A stretch of 5,534 bases of DNA from Chloroflexota bacterium (lineage in GTDB: Bacteria; Chloroflexota; Limnocylindria; Limnocylindrales; CSP1-4). Below are positions 1-5,100 of the stretch, piece by piece; position 1 is the first letter of the stretch, and every line of letters starts with the position of its first letter. The notes beneath the pieces were generated by a model. The model saw only the letters and a list, made by a program, of their open reading frames with translations, did no database searches and had not been told where the DNA came from. The stretch lies in contig JAJYDP010000367.1 of NCBI GenBank assembly GCA_021777365.1, forward strand, positions 1-5,534, given 5' to 3'. The position numbers were made by a program, and so were the translations under genes.

Positions 1-261
1 CAGAAGCGCGAGGAGCTGGTCAGCCGGGCCAAGATGGCGCAGGCGCAGCTGCAGGTCCAGCAGACGCTCCGCGACGCCTCGGTCATGGACCCCACGAGCG
101 AGCTCAATCGCTTCGAGGAGCGGATCCGGCGCCAGGAGGCCGTGGCGCGCGGCCGCGCCGAGGTGGCCGCGTCGTCGCTGGAGGAGCAGTTCGCCGCGCT
201 CGACAGCGACTCGGACGAGCTGGAGGTCGAGGCCCGACTCAAGGCGCTGAAGGGCGGCTGA
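1..261 (+). CDS. pspA: PspA/IM30 (Vipp1) family protein, C-terminal part
   Basis: Only the last 86 codons are present; the reading frame is open at base 1 and ends at TGA 259-261. The residues form a highly charged, helical, coiled-coil-like tail: an alanine/glutamine-rich helix, then DPTSELNRFEERIRRQEA, then AASSLEEQFAALDSDSDELE and a final short helix ending LKALKGG. This order is the usual C-terminal signature of actinobacterial PspA/IM30 proteins, which line the inner face of the membrane, oligomerise and protect it under envelope stress. The methionine at base 34 is internal, not a start, because the family signature continues upstream of it. The gene ends 15 bp before the convergent end of the cytochrome b operon, and no clear hairpin terminator is visible between them. 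The family call is from remembered motif order; the N-terminal two thirds cannot be checked here. Confidence 0.88.
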   Translation, partial: QKREELVSRAKMAQAQLQVQQTLRDASVMDPTSELNRFEERIRRQEAVARGRAEVAASSLEEQFAALDSDSDELEVEARLKALKGG

Positions 262-276
262 CCCGCGGCCCGGACC

Positions 277-375
277 CTACCGGATCGAGTTGGCCGTCAC
301 CAGCAGCAGGGCGATGCCCCCGGCCAATGCCAGGATCGCGAACAGGGTCGAATAGGCGTCGAGATGGGCGCGCAT
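277..375 (-). CDS. 32-residue single-helix membrane miniprotein, last gene of cytochrome b operon
   Basis: The predicted peptide begins MRAHLDAYSTLF and ends VTANSIR. Residues about 10-28 are an uninterrupted hydrophobic helix (FAILALAGGIALLLV), leaving a short polar N-terminus and a very short C-terminus. The start at 375 was chosen because an AGAGG Shine-Dalgarno lies 8 nt upstream; the in-frame ATG at 381 lies almost on top of that site. The frame stays open upstream to 567 but that part is arginine/proline-rich shadow sequence of the 101-residue gene. The start is 5 bp after the stop of that gene, so it is the distal cistron of the operon. Size and topology resemble the small single-helix subunits of b6f complexes (PetG, PetL, PetN), but no sequence identity is claimed; that link is inference from context. 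Confidence 0.72.
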   Translation of the reverse strand: MRAHLDAYSTLFAILALAGGIALLLVTANSIR

Positions 376-380
376 GTACA

Positions 381-686
381 TCACCTCTTGGCGGGTTGGG
401 TGGTTGGACGCGGGGACGTGACCGTTGGAGCGCCCTCGGCTGGGTGCGCCGTCTGGCCGCCCGCTGCGTGGGTTCGGGGCGATGCCGTCCGTCGGGGCCA
501 GCGGTCCTGCACCCGGGCCATCTGCCTCGCGAGCACCGCCAGGGCCACGGCGGCGACCGCGAGCCACGCCACGTCCCCATGGCCGGGTTCGAAGAAGCCG
601 GCCAGGCCCTCGCCCAGCCCGTAGATACCGGCGGCCGCCGCGACCACGAACAGCGCCATCTCGTGGAGACCGTTCCGGTTGCTCAT
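381..686 (-). CDS. Small two-helix membrane protein, cytochrome b operon
   Basis: A 101-residue protein starting MSNRNGLHEMALF. Two hydrophobic segments are visible: residues about 9-32 (ALFVVAAAAGIYGLGEGLAG) and about 39-57 (VAWLAVAAVALAVLA), followed by a basic stretch and a tail of about 35 residues rich in Pro, Thr, Arg and Ala that is probably disordered and, by the positive-inside rule, cytoplasmic. Its ATG overlaps the stop of the upstream 311-residue gene as ATGA (683-686), a typical translational coupling, and its TGA (383-381) sits inside the Shine-Dalgarno region of the next small gene. I do not recognise a family and there are no cysteines or metal-binding motifs. The position suggests an accessory or assembly subunit of the same membrane complex as the cytochrome b. 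Confidence 0.8.
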   Translation of the reverse strand: MSNRNGLHEMALFVVAAAAGIYGLGEGLAGFFEPGHGDVAWLAVAAVALAVLARQMARVQDRWPRRTASPRTHAAGGQTAHPAEGAPTVTSPRPTTQPAKR

Positions 687-1618
687 TCGGGTGTCGTCTC
701 TCCGTGCCGGGCGCCGACGGGGTAGCGGTACATGAGCCGATACAGGCGCAGGTGTCGCGGGAGGTCCCGCACCCCTGGGAGGAGCGGCACCGCCAGCACG
801 AATACGAGGGCGAAGGCCAGGTTCCACAGCGTGAAGCCCAGGCCGCTCGAACCCCCCGGCAGGATCACGTGGATGATCGCCGGGATCAGGAGGTACCAGG
901 GACCAACCGCGAAGCCGCGTTCCTTGACCATCCCCCACTGGTCGTCGGTGAGACCCTGCGAGATCGCTGTGTTGAGCATCTGCGGCTCGTCGTAGAGCCA
1001 GATGGTGGCGAGGTGGAGGGAGTGGCCGGGCGCGAGTCCGGTCAGGTACATCTCGAGGTAGCCCCCCTGCGCCAGGTGGAGCGAGGCCTGCACCAGCGCC
1101 GGCACCGGGCCGAAGTCGCCGGACAGCGTCCCGAGTCGTCGGTAGTCGGGGCTGGCCGTGGTCGCCATGCCGCCCATGGCGCCTGAGCCTTGCGGCGTGA
1201 TCGTCATGAGAGCCTGCTCGTAGGCGTTCGCCCACGCCCGCTGCTGCTGCGCGCCGGTCTGCTCGTAGCCAGCGAGGGCCGTTGCGACCGGAACGCCCAG
1301 CAGCGGCGAGAACGCGCGCAGGGGGCCCAGCACGAAGAGCTGGTCGGGCGCCTGCCCGACCTCGCCGGTGTTGCCCCACGACGACGCGCTCCCGTCGAGC
1401 TCCTGCGTGAAGGCCAGTACCGCGCCGCCGGGATCGCCGGTGGCGACGGTGGCGATCGTGTCCCGCGGCCAGTCGGGGGAGCCGACGAAGAGCGCCAAGG
1501 CCACGATGGCGCCGAGAACCGCCAGCGCGACCAGCGGGTACTTCCAGAACGCGTGCCGTACGGCGTGCGCAGGCGGCGCATCCCGCATGGTGGGGGCCTC
1601 CTCGCTCTCAGGGTTCAT
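683..1618 (-). CDS. Membrane-anchored protein of unknown family, partner of b6-type cytochrome b
   Basis: 311 residues. One N-terminal membrane helix (about 28-46, PLVALAVLGAIVALALFVG) is followed by a region of about 185 residues that looks largely soluble, then two helices near the C-terminus (about 235-254, GPWYLLIPAIIHVILP; and about 259-283, LWNLAFALVFVLAVPLLPGV) and a strongly basic tail (RDLPRHLRLYRLMYRYP) expected in the cytoplasm. It occupies the operon place of subunit IV or the C-terminal half of cytochrome b and has three helices like subunit IV, but I see no PEWY motif, no cysteine at all, and therefore no Rieske cluster or CXXCH haem site. Start choice is open: the ATG at 1618 has AGGAG 11 nt upstream, while ATG 1588 (residue 11) has a better GAGGAGG 8 nt upstream, giving 301 residues. 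The stop overlaps the next gene by 4 bp. The role is inferred only from its neighbour. Confidence 0.85.
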   Translation of the reverse strand: MNPESEEAPTMRDAPPAHAVRHAFWKYPLVALAVLGAIVALALFVGSPDWPRDTIATVATGDPGGAVLAFTQELDGSASSWGNTGEVGQAPDQLFVLGPLRAFSPLLGVPVATALAGYEQTGAQQQRAWANAYEQALMTITPQGSGAMGGMATTASPDYRRLGTLSGDFGPVPALVQASLHLAQGGYLEMYLTGLAPGHSLHLATIWLYDEPQMLNTAISQGLTDDQWGMVKERGFAVGPWYLLIPAIIHVILPGGSSGLGFTLWNLAFALVFVLAVPLLPGVRDLPRHLRLYRLMYRYPVGARHGETTPE

Positions 1619-1678
1619 CGGTTCGGCGTCTCCTCTTGCCAGGCTCGCCAGTCTGGTCCCGGTGCTCGTCGCACGCGC

Positions 1679-2329
1679 TCACAGCGGTCGCGCGATGCCC
1701 TGCAGGCGCACCAACGTCAGGTGGGCCAGGATCAGCCCGATCATGAGCACCGGGATGACCGCCACATGGATGGTCAGGTCGGTGGTGAAGTCGCCCGGCT
1801 TGAACAGGTTGAAGAAGAACGGCTGCACGAACAGCATGTTGTCCGAGTGCATCGACACGAACTGGGACTCCCAGTCGCCGCGGGCGAGGAGGCCGAAGAG
1901 GTTCTCGCCCAGGGCGAGGAGCAGCGTCACGCCCCCGATCGCCCAGTTGATCCAGCGGCGTCCCCGGTACGACCCCGTGGCCCAGACCCGGATCAGGTGC
2001 AACACGATGAAGAAGAAGAAGGCCTGCGCGGACCAGTAGTGGGTCGCCTTGAGGAACTGGCCGACCGGGTTGGTCAACCACCAGAAGGGGCCCAGCCAGG
2101 CAAGGAGGACCCCACTGATCGTGAGATAGACGAACATCAGGAAGGTGATCCCCCCCATGCAGTACCAGTACGACTCGGCGTAGTAGGGGGCCGCCTTCTT
2201 GAACAGACCGCTGTACGGACCCGCGTAGGCGAACGACTCCAGCGTCGCGCGCAGCCGTCCGTGCTCCGCCACTCGCTCGGCGAAGCTGTCGCCCTCGATC
2301 TGCTCGCCGGTCGCACCCGAGTCGTCCAT
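1679..2329 (-). CDS. b6-type cytochrome b, N-terminal (PetB/QcrB-like) dihaem subunit
   Basis: A 216-residue membrane quinol-oxidising or quinone-reducing cytochrome with the helices A-D of the cytochrome b N-terminal domain. Haem ligands are visible: H97 and H111 in helix B (13 residues between) and H188 and H203 in helix D (14 between). The 14-residue spacing in helix D is the known mark of cytochrome b6 rather than mitochondrial-type b. C57 in WYCMGGITF aligns with the FYCLGGIT cysteine of cytochrome b6 and the YCFGG cysteine of Bacillus QcrB that covalently bind haem c_i. The stretch between helix C (about W153) and H188 is about 12 residues shorter than in plant b6, so the cd region of the Qo site is reduced. 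ATG 2329 is preferred because GGGAG lies 5 nt upstream; a GTG two codons earlier (2335) overlaps that site. It is the first gene of a minus-strand operon and is divergent from a two-component system. Confidence 0.93.
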   Translation of the reverse strand: MDDSGATGEQIEGDSFAERVAEHGRLRATLESFAYAGPYSGLFKKAAPYYAESYWYCMGGITFLMFVYLTISGVLLAWLGPFWWLTNPVGQFLKATHYWSAQAFFFFIVLHLIRVWATGSYRGRRWINWAIGGVTLLLALGENLFGLLARGDWESQFVSMHSDNMLFVQPFFFNLFKPGDFTTDLTIHVAVIPVLMIGLILAHLTLVRLQGIARPL

Positions 2330-2419
2330 GCCCACTCCCAGTTGCTACGTGGCCCGAGCCCGGGACGCGGGGGCCGATGGGATCGTCGCGCGCGGTACCT
2401 GCGACTGCCAGTGACAACC

Positions 2420-2460
2420 CCGCAGTCTCGCTGCGGAATCCCGCAGCGACACCGCAGCGG
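2420..2460. promoter_or_regulatory. Putative operator: helically phased CCGCAG element cluster
   Basis: Four copies of CCGCAG lie at 2420-2425 (+), 2431-2436 (as CTGCGG, - orientation), 2441-2446 (+) and 2452-2457 (+). Their starts are 11, 10 and 11 bp apart, about one DNA turn each. The middle pair is a perfect inverted repeat, TCGCTGCGG / AATC / CCGCAGCGA (2428-2436 and 2441-2449), and the last copy repeats CCGCAGCGG. The cluster sits in the only divergent intergenic region, about 90 bp before the cytochrome b start and 60-100 bp before the response regulator start. It would lie at roughly -83 to -43 of the predicted regulator promoter, a usual site for activator binding. An alternative is an RNA hairpin in a leader, though it is not followed by a T-run. 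Confidence 0.6.
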
Positions 2461-2487
2461 GCGCAGGGACGCCGCGGCGTCGCCGGG

Positions 2488-2496
2488 TGCTACAGT
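2488..2496 (+). promoter_or_regulatory. Extended -10 promoter element upstream of response regulator
   Basis: TGCTACAGT fits the extended -10 form TGNTANNNT, with the hexamer TACAGT at 2491-2496. The predicted transcript would begin near 2503 and give a leader of under 20 nt that starts just at the GAGGAG ribosome site (2503-2508). No -35 box resembling TTGACA is seen 16-18 bp upstream (about 2468-2473), so the promoter probably relies on an activator, which fits the operator-like cluster directly upstream. The promoter also argues against the in-frame GTG at 2487 as the gene's start. Confidence 0.5.
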
Positions 2497-2519
2497 GCGC
2501 CCGAGGAGCCACGTCCCGC

Positions 2520-3173
2520 ATGAGTCCACTTCGGGTGCTGCTGGCGGAGGACCACGCGGTGGTCCGGGAGGGCACGCGCGAGATCCTCGAGCGTGACCCG
2601 GACATCACGGTCGTCGGCGAGGCGGCCGACGGGGCCGCGGTCGTGTCGCTTGCCGCCCGCCTGCGCCCCGATGTCGTGCTCCTCGATCTCGCGCTTCCCG
2701 TGCTCAACGGCATCGCGGCGACCCGCCGCATCCGCGCGCAGCCGGGCGCACCGCACGTCCTCATCCTGAGCGCGTACGACGATGAGGACTACGTGCTCGC
2801 CGCCGTCGAGGCCGGGGCGAGCGGCTACCTCCTCAAGACGGCGCACGCCGGGCAGGTCGTGGCCGCCATCGCCGCTGTCGCGCGGGGCGAGATGGTGTTC
2901 CACCCGGCCGTTGCGCGCCACCTGATCGCGCGGGCGCAGCGAACCCCGCCGCAGGACGGCTTGACCGCCAGGGAGCTCGAGGTGCTCCGCGGCGCCGCTC
3001 GCGGCGACCGCACCGCGGACATCGCGGCGCAGTTGTCGGTCAGCACCCGCACGGTCGAGGCGGATTTCACGCGCATCTTCACCAAGCTGGGCGTCGCGAC
3101 GCGCAGTGAGGCGATCGTGCAGGCGGCGGCCCGGGGCTGGGTGAGCTACGAGCGCGAGCCACCCGTGCCGTGA
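2520..3173 (+). CDS. NarL/LuxR-type response regulator
   Basis: A 217-residue two-domain regulator. The receiver domain (about 4-120) shows the acidic pair E10-D11, phosphoacceptor D56 in VVLLDLALP, the switch residue S84 in LILSAYDDED and the conserved K106 in GYLLKT. A short linker leads to a LuxR-type helix-turn-helix (about 147-210) with LTARELEVL, IAAQLSVSTRTVE and KLGVATRSEAI. The second half of the HTH reads TVEADFTRIFTKLG; in most relatives the position of D182 is a histidine (TVEAHL), so DNA contacts may differ. Start at ATG 2520: GAGGAG lies 11 nt upstream, and the alternative GTG at 2487 falls inside the predicted promoter. Its stop overlaps the kinase GTG start (GTGA, 3170-3173), which shows it is the cognate regulator. 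It is likely to bind the divergent region and control the cytochrome b operon; this is inference. Confidence 0.94.
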   Translation: MSPLRVLLAEDHAVVREGTREILERDPDITVVGEAADGAAVVSLAARLRPDVVLLDLALPVLNGIAATRRIRAQPGAPHVLILSAYDDEDYVLAAVEAGASGYLLKTAHAGQVVAAIAAVARGEMVFHPAVARHLIARAQRTPPQDGLTARELEVLRGAARGDRTADIAAQLSVSTRTVEADFTRIFTKLGVATRSEAIVQAAARGWVSYEREPPVP

Positions 3174-4612
3174 GCGCGCCCCTCCCCGCCGCGCGTGGCC
3201 CGCTCGCCGAGACCGTGCGAAGCGCGCTCGACCCCTCGCGGCCCTGGTTCCCGCCCGTGTCCCGGCGGGAGTTCTGGGCGGTGCAGGCGCTCGTTCTGCT
3301 GATCGCGGGTGGCCATGCCCTGCTCGAGACCGTCGGTCGCGCCGTGGAGCCCGGGTCGCTGTACCTGCTGCCGGCCTCGCTGTACTTCGTCCCGGTGGTC
3401 TATGCGGCGCTCAACTTCGGGCTGCGCGGCTCCCTCTCCACGGCACTGTGGAGCGCCGCGCTGACCGTGCCGAACATCCTGCTGTGGCACACCGGGCTCC
3501 AGCGGCTGGGCGAGGTCTGGCAGACGGCGATCGTCGTGGCTGTCGCGGTTTTCGTGGGCCAGCGCGTCGACCGCGAACGACACGCCCGAGAGGAGGCGGA
3601 GCGACGGGAAGGGGAGCGCCGCGCGTCCGAGGCGCGCTTCCGTGGCCTCTTCGACAACGCCGCTGAGGCCGTGCTGCTCATTGACGGGTCCGGCGCAGTC
3701 GCCGAGGCGAACACGGCGGCCGCGATCCTGCTCCGCCGGCCGCTGGAGGGGTTGAAGGGATCGCCCCTGGCCTCGCTGGCCGGGTACGAGGTCATGGAAC
3801 AGCTGGAGCGGCGTGAGCCACAGGCAATCGTCGCTCTGCCGAGCGGGTCCGATGGCCGGCAAACCTGGGTGGAACCGATCGTCTGCAGCCCGCAGGTGCG
3901 TCCCGACGGCAGGGTCGAGCTGCAGGTGATGCTGCACGACGTGACGCTCCGGCACCAGCGCCAACAGGACCTCGAGGAGTACACGCGCCGCGTCCTCTCC
4001 GCGCGCGAAGAGGAACAGCGGCGGATCGGGCGTGAGCTCCATGACGGTCCGCTCCAGTCGCTCGTGGTCGTGTGGCGCAAGCTCGACGAGCTCGCGGACG
4101 CGGCCGTGGAGTGGCGCCGCGACGCGGTGACGGAGGCGAGAGACCTCGCGGAGGCGACTGCGGACGAACTGCGCAGGATCAGCCGCGCACTCCGTCCCTC
4201 CGTGCTCGACGACCTGGGTCTCGGCACCGCGCTGCAATCGGAAGCCGGTGCGCTCGGCCGTCGCTCGGGGATCGAGGTGACGTTCGACCGGCATGGCCGG
4301 GAGCGCAGGCTCAGCCCGGAGGCAGAGCTCATGCTGCTGCGCGTCGCGCAGGAGGCGCTCCACAACGCCGAGCGCCACGCGGCCGCCACGGAGGTGCTCG
4401 TTCGCCTGACGTATGCCGCCGATCGGGTGCGGCTGCTCGTGCGCGACAACGGCAGGGGGCTCGAGCCCATCCCCTCGGCCGCCGAGCTGCTCGCCCAGGG
4501 CAAGCTGGGCCTCGTCGGGATGCAGGAGCGCGCCCGTCTCGCCGGCGCCGACTTCCATGCGCGCAGCCCGGCTGAGGGGGGTGCCTCGATCGAGGTAACC
4601 GTGCGGGCCTGA
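3170..4612 (+). CDS. PAS-domain sensor histidine kinase, HisKA_3 (NarX/DesK-like) family
   Basis: 480 residues from GTG 3170. The N-terminus has four likely membrane helices (about 34-55, 63-82, 87-106, 116-130), with the second and third carrying FVPVVYAALNFGLRGSL, a pattern common in small membrane sensor regions of bacterial kinases. A charged coiled-coil linker (about 131-155) leads to a PAS domain (about 153-260, FRGLFDNAAEAVLLID to HDVTLRHQ). The dimerisation box is RRIGRELHDGPLQSL, with H291 as phosphate acceptor and a D292-xxx-Q296 motif expected to support phosphatase activity on the regulator. The HATPase domain shows EALHNAERHA (N box, N399), DNGRG (426-430) and a GLVGMQERARL lid/G2 region (447-457). 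All catalytic motifs look intact. No haem-binding CXXCH or clear ligand pocket can be read; the PAS signal is unknown. No strong Shine-Dalgarno precedes the GTG, consistent with coupling to the regulator gene. Confidence 0.95.
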   Translation: MSAPLPAARGPLAETVRSALDPSRPWFPPVSRREFWAVQALVLLIAGGHALLETVGRAVEPGSLYLLPASLYFVPVVYAALNFGLRGSLSTALWSAALTVPNILLWHTGLQRLGEVWQTAIVVAVAVFVGQRVDRERHAREEAERREGERRASEARFRGLFDNAAEAVLLIDGSGAVAEANTAAAILLRRPLEGLKGSPLASLAGYEVMEQLERREPQAIVALPSGSDGRQTWVEPIVCSPQVRPDGRVELQVMLHDVTLRHQRQQDLEEYTRRVLSAREEEQRRIGRELHDGPLQSLVVVWRKLDELADAAVEWRRDAVTEARDLAEATADELRRISRALRPSVLDDLGLGTALQSEAGALGRRSGIEVTFDRHGRERRLSPEAELMLLRVAQEALHNAERHAAATEVLVRLTYAADRVRLLVRDNGRGLEPIPSAAELLAQGKLGLVGMQERARLAGADFHARSPAEGGASIEVTVRA

Positions 4613-4650
4613 CCGGCGCGTGACCCTTACGGGCGGCGCCGCGTCCCTCG

Positions 4651-4803
4651 CTACTCCACCAGTGCCGCCCAGAGCCGCCGGCGCTCGTCGCCATCGGCCT
4701 CTGCGCGCGGAGAGCCTGCCGCGTGGCGCCCACCTGAACTTTGGCCGCGGGGTTCGCGCGCAGGCATAGGCCGAACCAACTGTGGGTCCCAGTCGGCCGC
4801 GAC
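4651..4803 (-). pseudogene. Remnant of F420-dependent DUF385-type nitroreductase/quinone reductase, frameshifted
   Basis: Read along the minus strand, pieces in two frames join into the C-terminal part of the deazaflavin-dependent nitroreductase (Ddn-like) family. One frame gives VAADWD (about 4803-4786). A second gives THSWFGLCLRANP and then AAKVQVGATRQALRA (about 4784-4704), corresponding to the family's HPAWYxNLRANPxxxVQVG segment. The first frame resumes with EADGDERRRLWAALVE (4701-4654), the family's AREADGxERxRLWxxLV segment, and stops at TAG 4653-4651. The usual final 20 or so residues (a YPxFxxYQ...IPVV segment) and the whole N-terminal half are missing. At least two frameshifts are needed, so it is a dead fragment. 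The living family reduces quinones or nitro compounds using F420H2; finding it suggests the genome makes F420. The match is from remembered family motifs. Confidence 0.72.
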
Positions 4804-4834
4804 GTTGGCGGTCTGATGCTCTGCGAAGGAGTCC

Positions 4835-4860
4835 CACACAAGGAGTCCACACAAGGAGTC
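4835..4860. repeat. Exact 13-bp tandem duplication
   Basis: CACACAAGGAGTC occurs twice back to back (4835-4847 and 4848-4860), and AAGGAGTCC at 4826-4834 forms a partial third copy one base out of phase. Thirteen is not a multiple of three, so gain of a unit would break any frame passing through it. It lies just upstream, in minus-strand direction, of the broken oxidoreductase fragment, and looks like a slippage product in DNA that is no longer under selection. Confidence 0.85.
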
Positions 4861-4890
4861 GGAAGCATCCTTGATGGCTCCGCCGATGTC

Positions 4891-4899
4891 TGCTACCGT
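4891..4899 (+). promoter_or_regulatory. Extended -10-like element, possible leaderless start
   Basis: TGCTACCGT matches TGNTANNNT and differs at one base from the TGCTACAGT before the response regulator. An ATG at 4909-4911 begins 9 bp after the hexamer, the distance expected of a leaderless transcript. The frame from that ATG is only 34 codons (MSEFVAVAPLMCRCSCPRR..., TAG 5011-5013) and is cysteine/arginine-rich without recognised motifs, so it may be the surviving promoter and start of a broken gene. No -35 element is obvious. Confidence 0.3.
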
Positions 4900-5100
4900 T
4901 CGTACCCGATGAGTGAGTTCGTTGCTGTCGCACCCCTGATGTGTCGATGCTCCTGTCCCAGGCGAGCGTCGACTGGTGGCGCGCGCGCACTCGCTCGGAG
5001 CGATCGCGACTAGCGACACCAGTCGGCCTCGCCCCTCCCGTCCTGCGGGCTGAGGCTATCGCCGCCGCGTAACCGCGGCACCGGTTCGGTCGGGCTCGGC

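Larger units (their letters stand above)
4613..5100. other. Region without intact gene: decay zone after kinase
   Basis: Between the kinase stop and the rhodanese remnant no reading frame on either strand looks like a complete gene. Frames of 90-122 codons exist but change composition along their length and match families only in pieces. Contents that can be named are the broken oxidoreductase (4651-4803, - strand), a 13-bp tandem duplication (4835-4860) and a promoter-like TGCTACCGT (4891-4899). From 4947 to 5072 a + strand frame of 41 codons (MLLSQASVDWWRARTRSERS onward, TAA 5070-5072) has a plausible amino-acid make-up, but I do not recognise it and it has no good ribosome site. GGGCGGCGCCGC near 4630-4641 is self-complementary but has no loop or T-run, so no terminator is called. 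Confidence 0.6.

Noticed and set aside
381..1379. 332-codon minus-strand frame extending the 101-residue gene upstream
   Set aside because: Upstream of ATG 686 the translation is Arg/Pro/Gly-rich shadow of the 311-residue gene in another frame; the ATGA overlap at 683-686 marks the real start.
2412..2417. TTGTCA on the - strand as a -35 box for the cytochrome b operon
   Set aside because: No acceptable -10 hexamer lies 16-18 bp downstream (the sequence there is CGCGCG-like; the closest, TACCGC, is at 14 bp), so a promoter could not be supported.
2428..2449. The 9-4-9 hairpin as an intrinsic terminator
   Set aside because: No T-run follows on either strand, and it lies upstream of both divergent genes where a terminator is not expected.
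1190..2596. 468-codon open frame on the + strand antisense to the cytochrome b operon
   Set aside because: It is the mirror of two well-supported minus-strand genes in GC-rich DNA. Its product is a low-complexity Arg/Gly/Glu/Gln-rich string with no domain, and it also runs through the divergent promoter region.
3146..4990. 614-codon open frame on the - strand under the sensor kinase
   Set aside because: Antisense to a kinase with all catalytic motifs intact; its composition is Arg/Pro/Gly/His-rich and it crosses the kinase end into the decay zone without any family match except the small oxidoreductase fragment in other frames.
4651..5019. 122-codon minus-strand frame as an intact gene
   Set aside because: Only its last 16 residues and a short VAADWD match the DUF385 family, and the intervening family sequence lies in a different frame, so the frame is a composite of pseudogene and random sequence.
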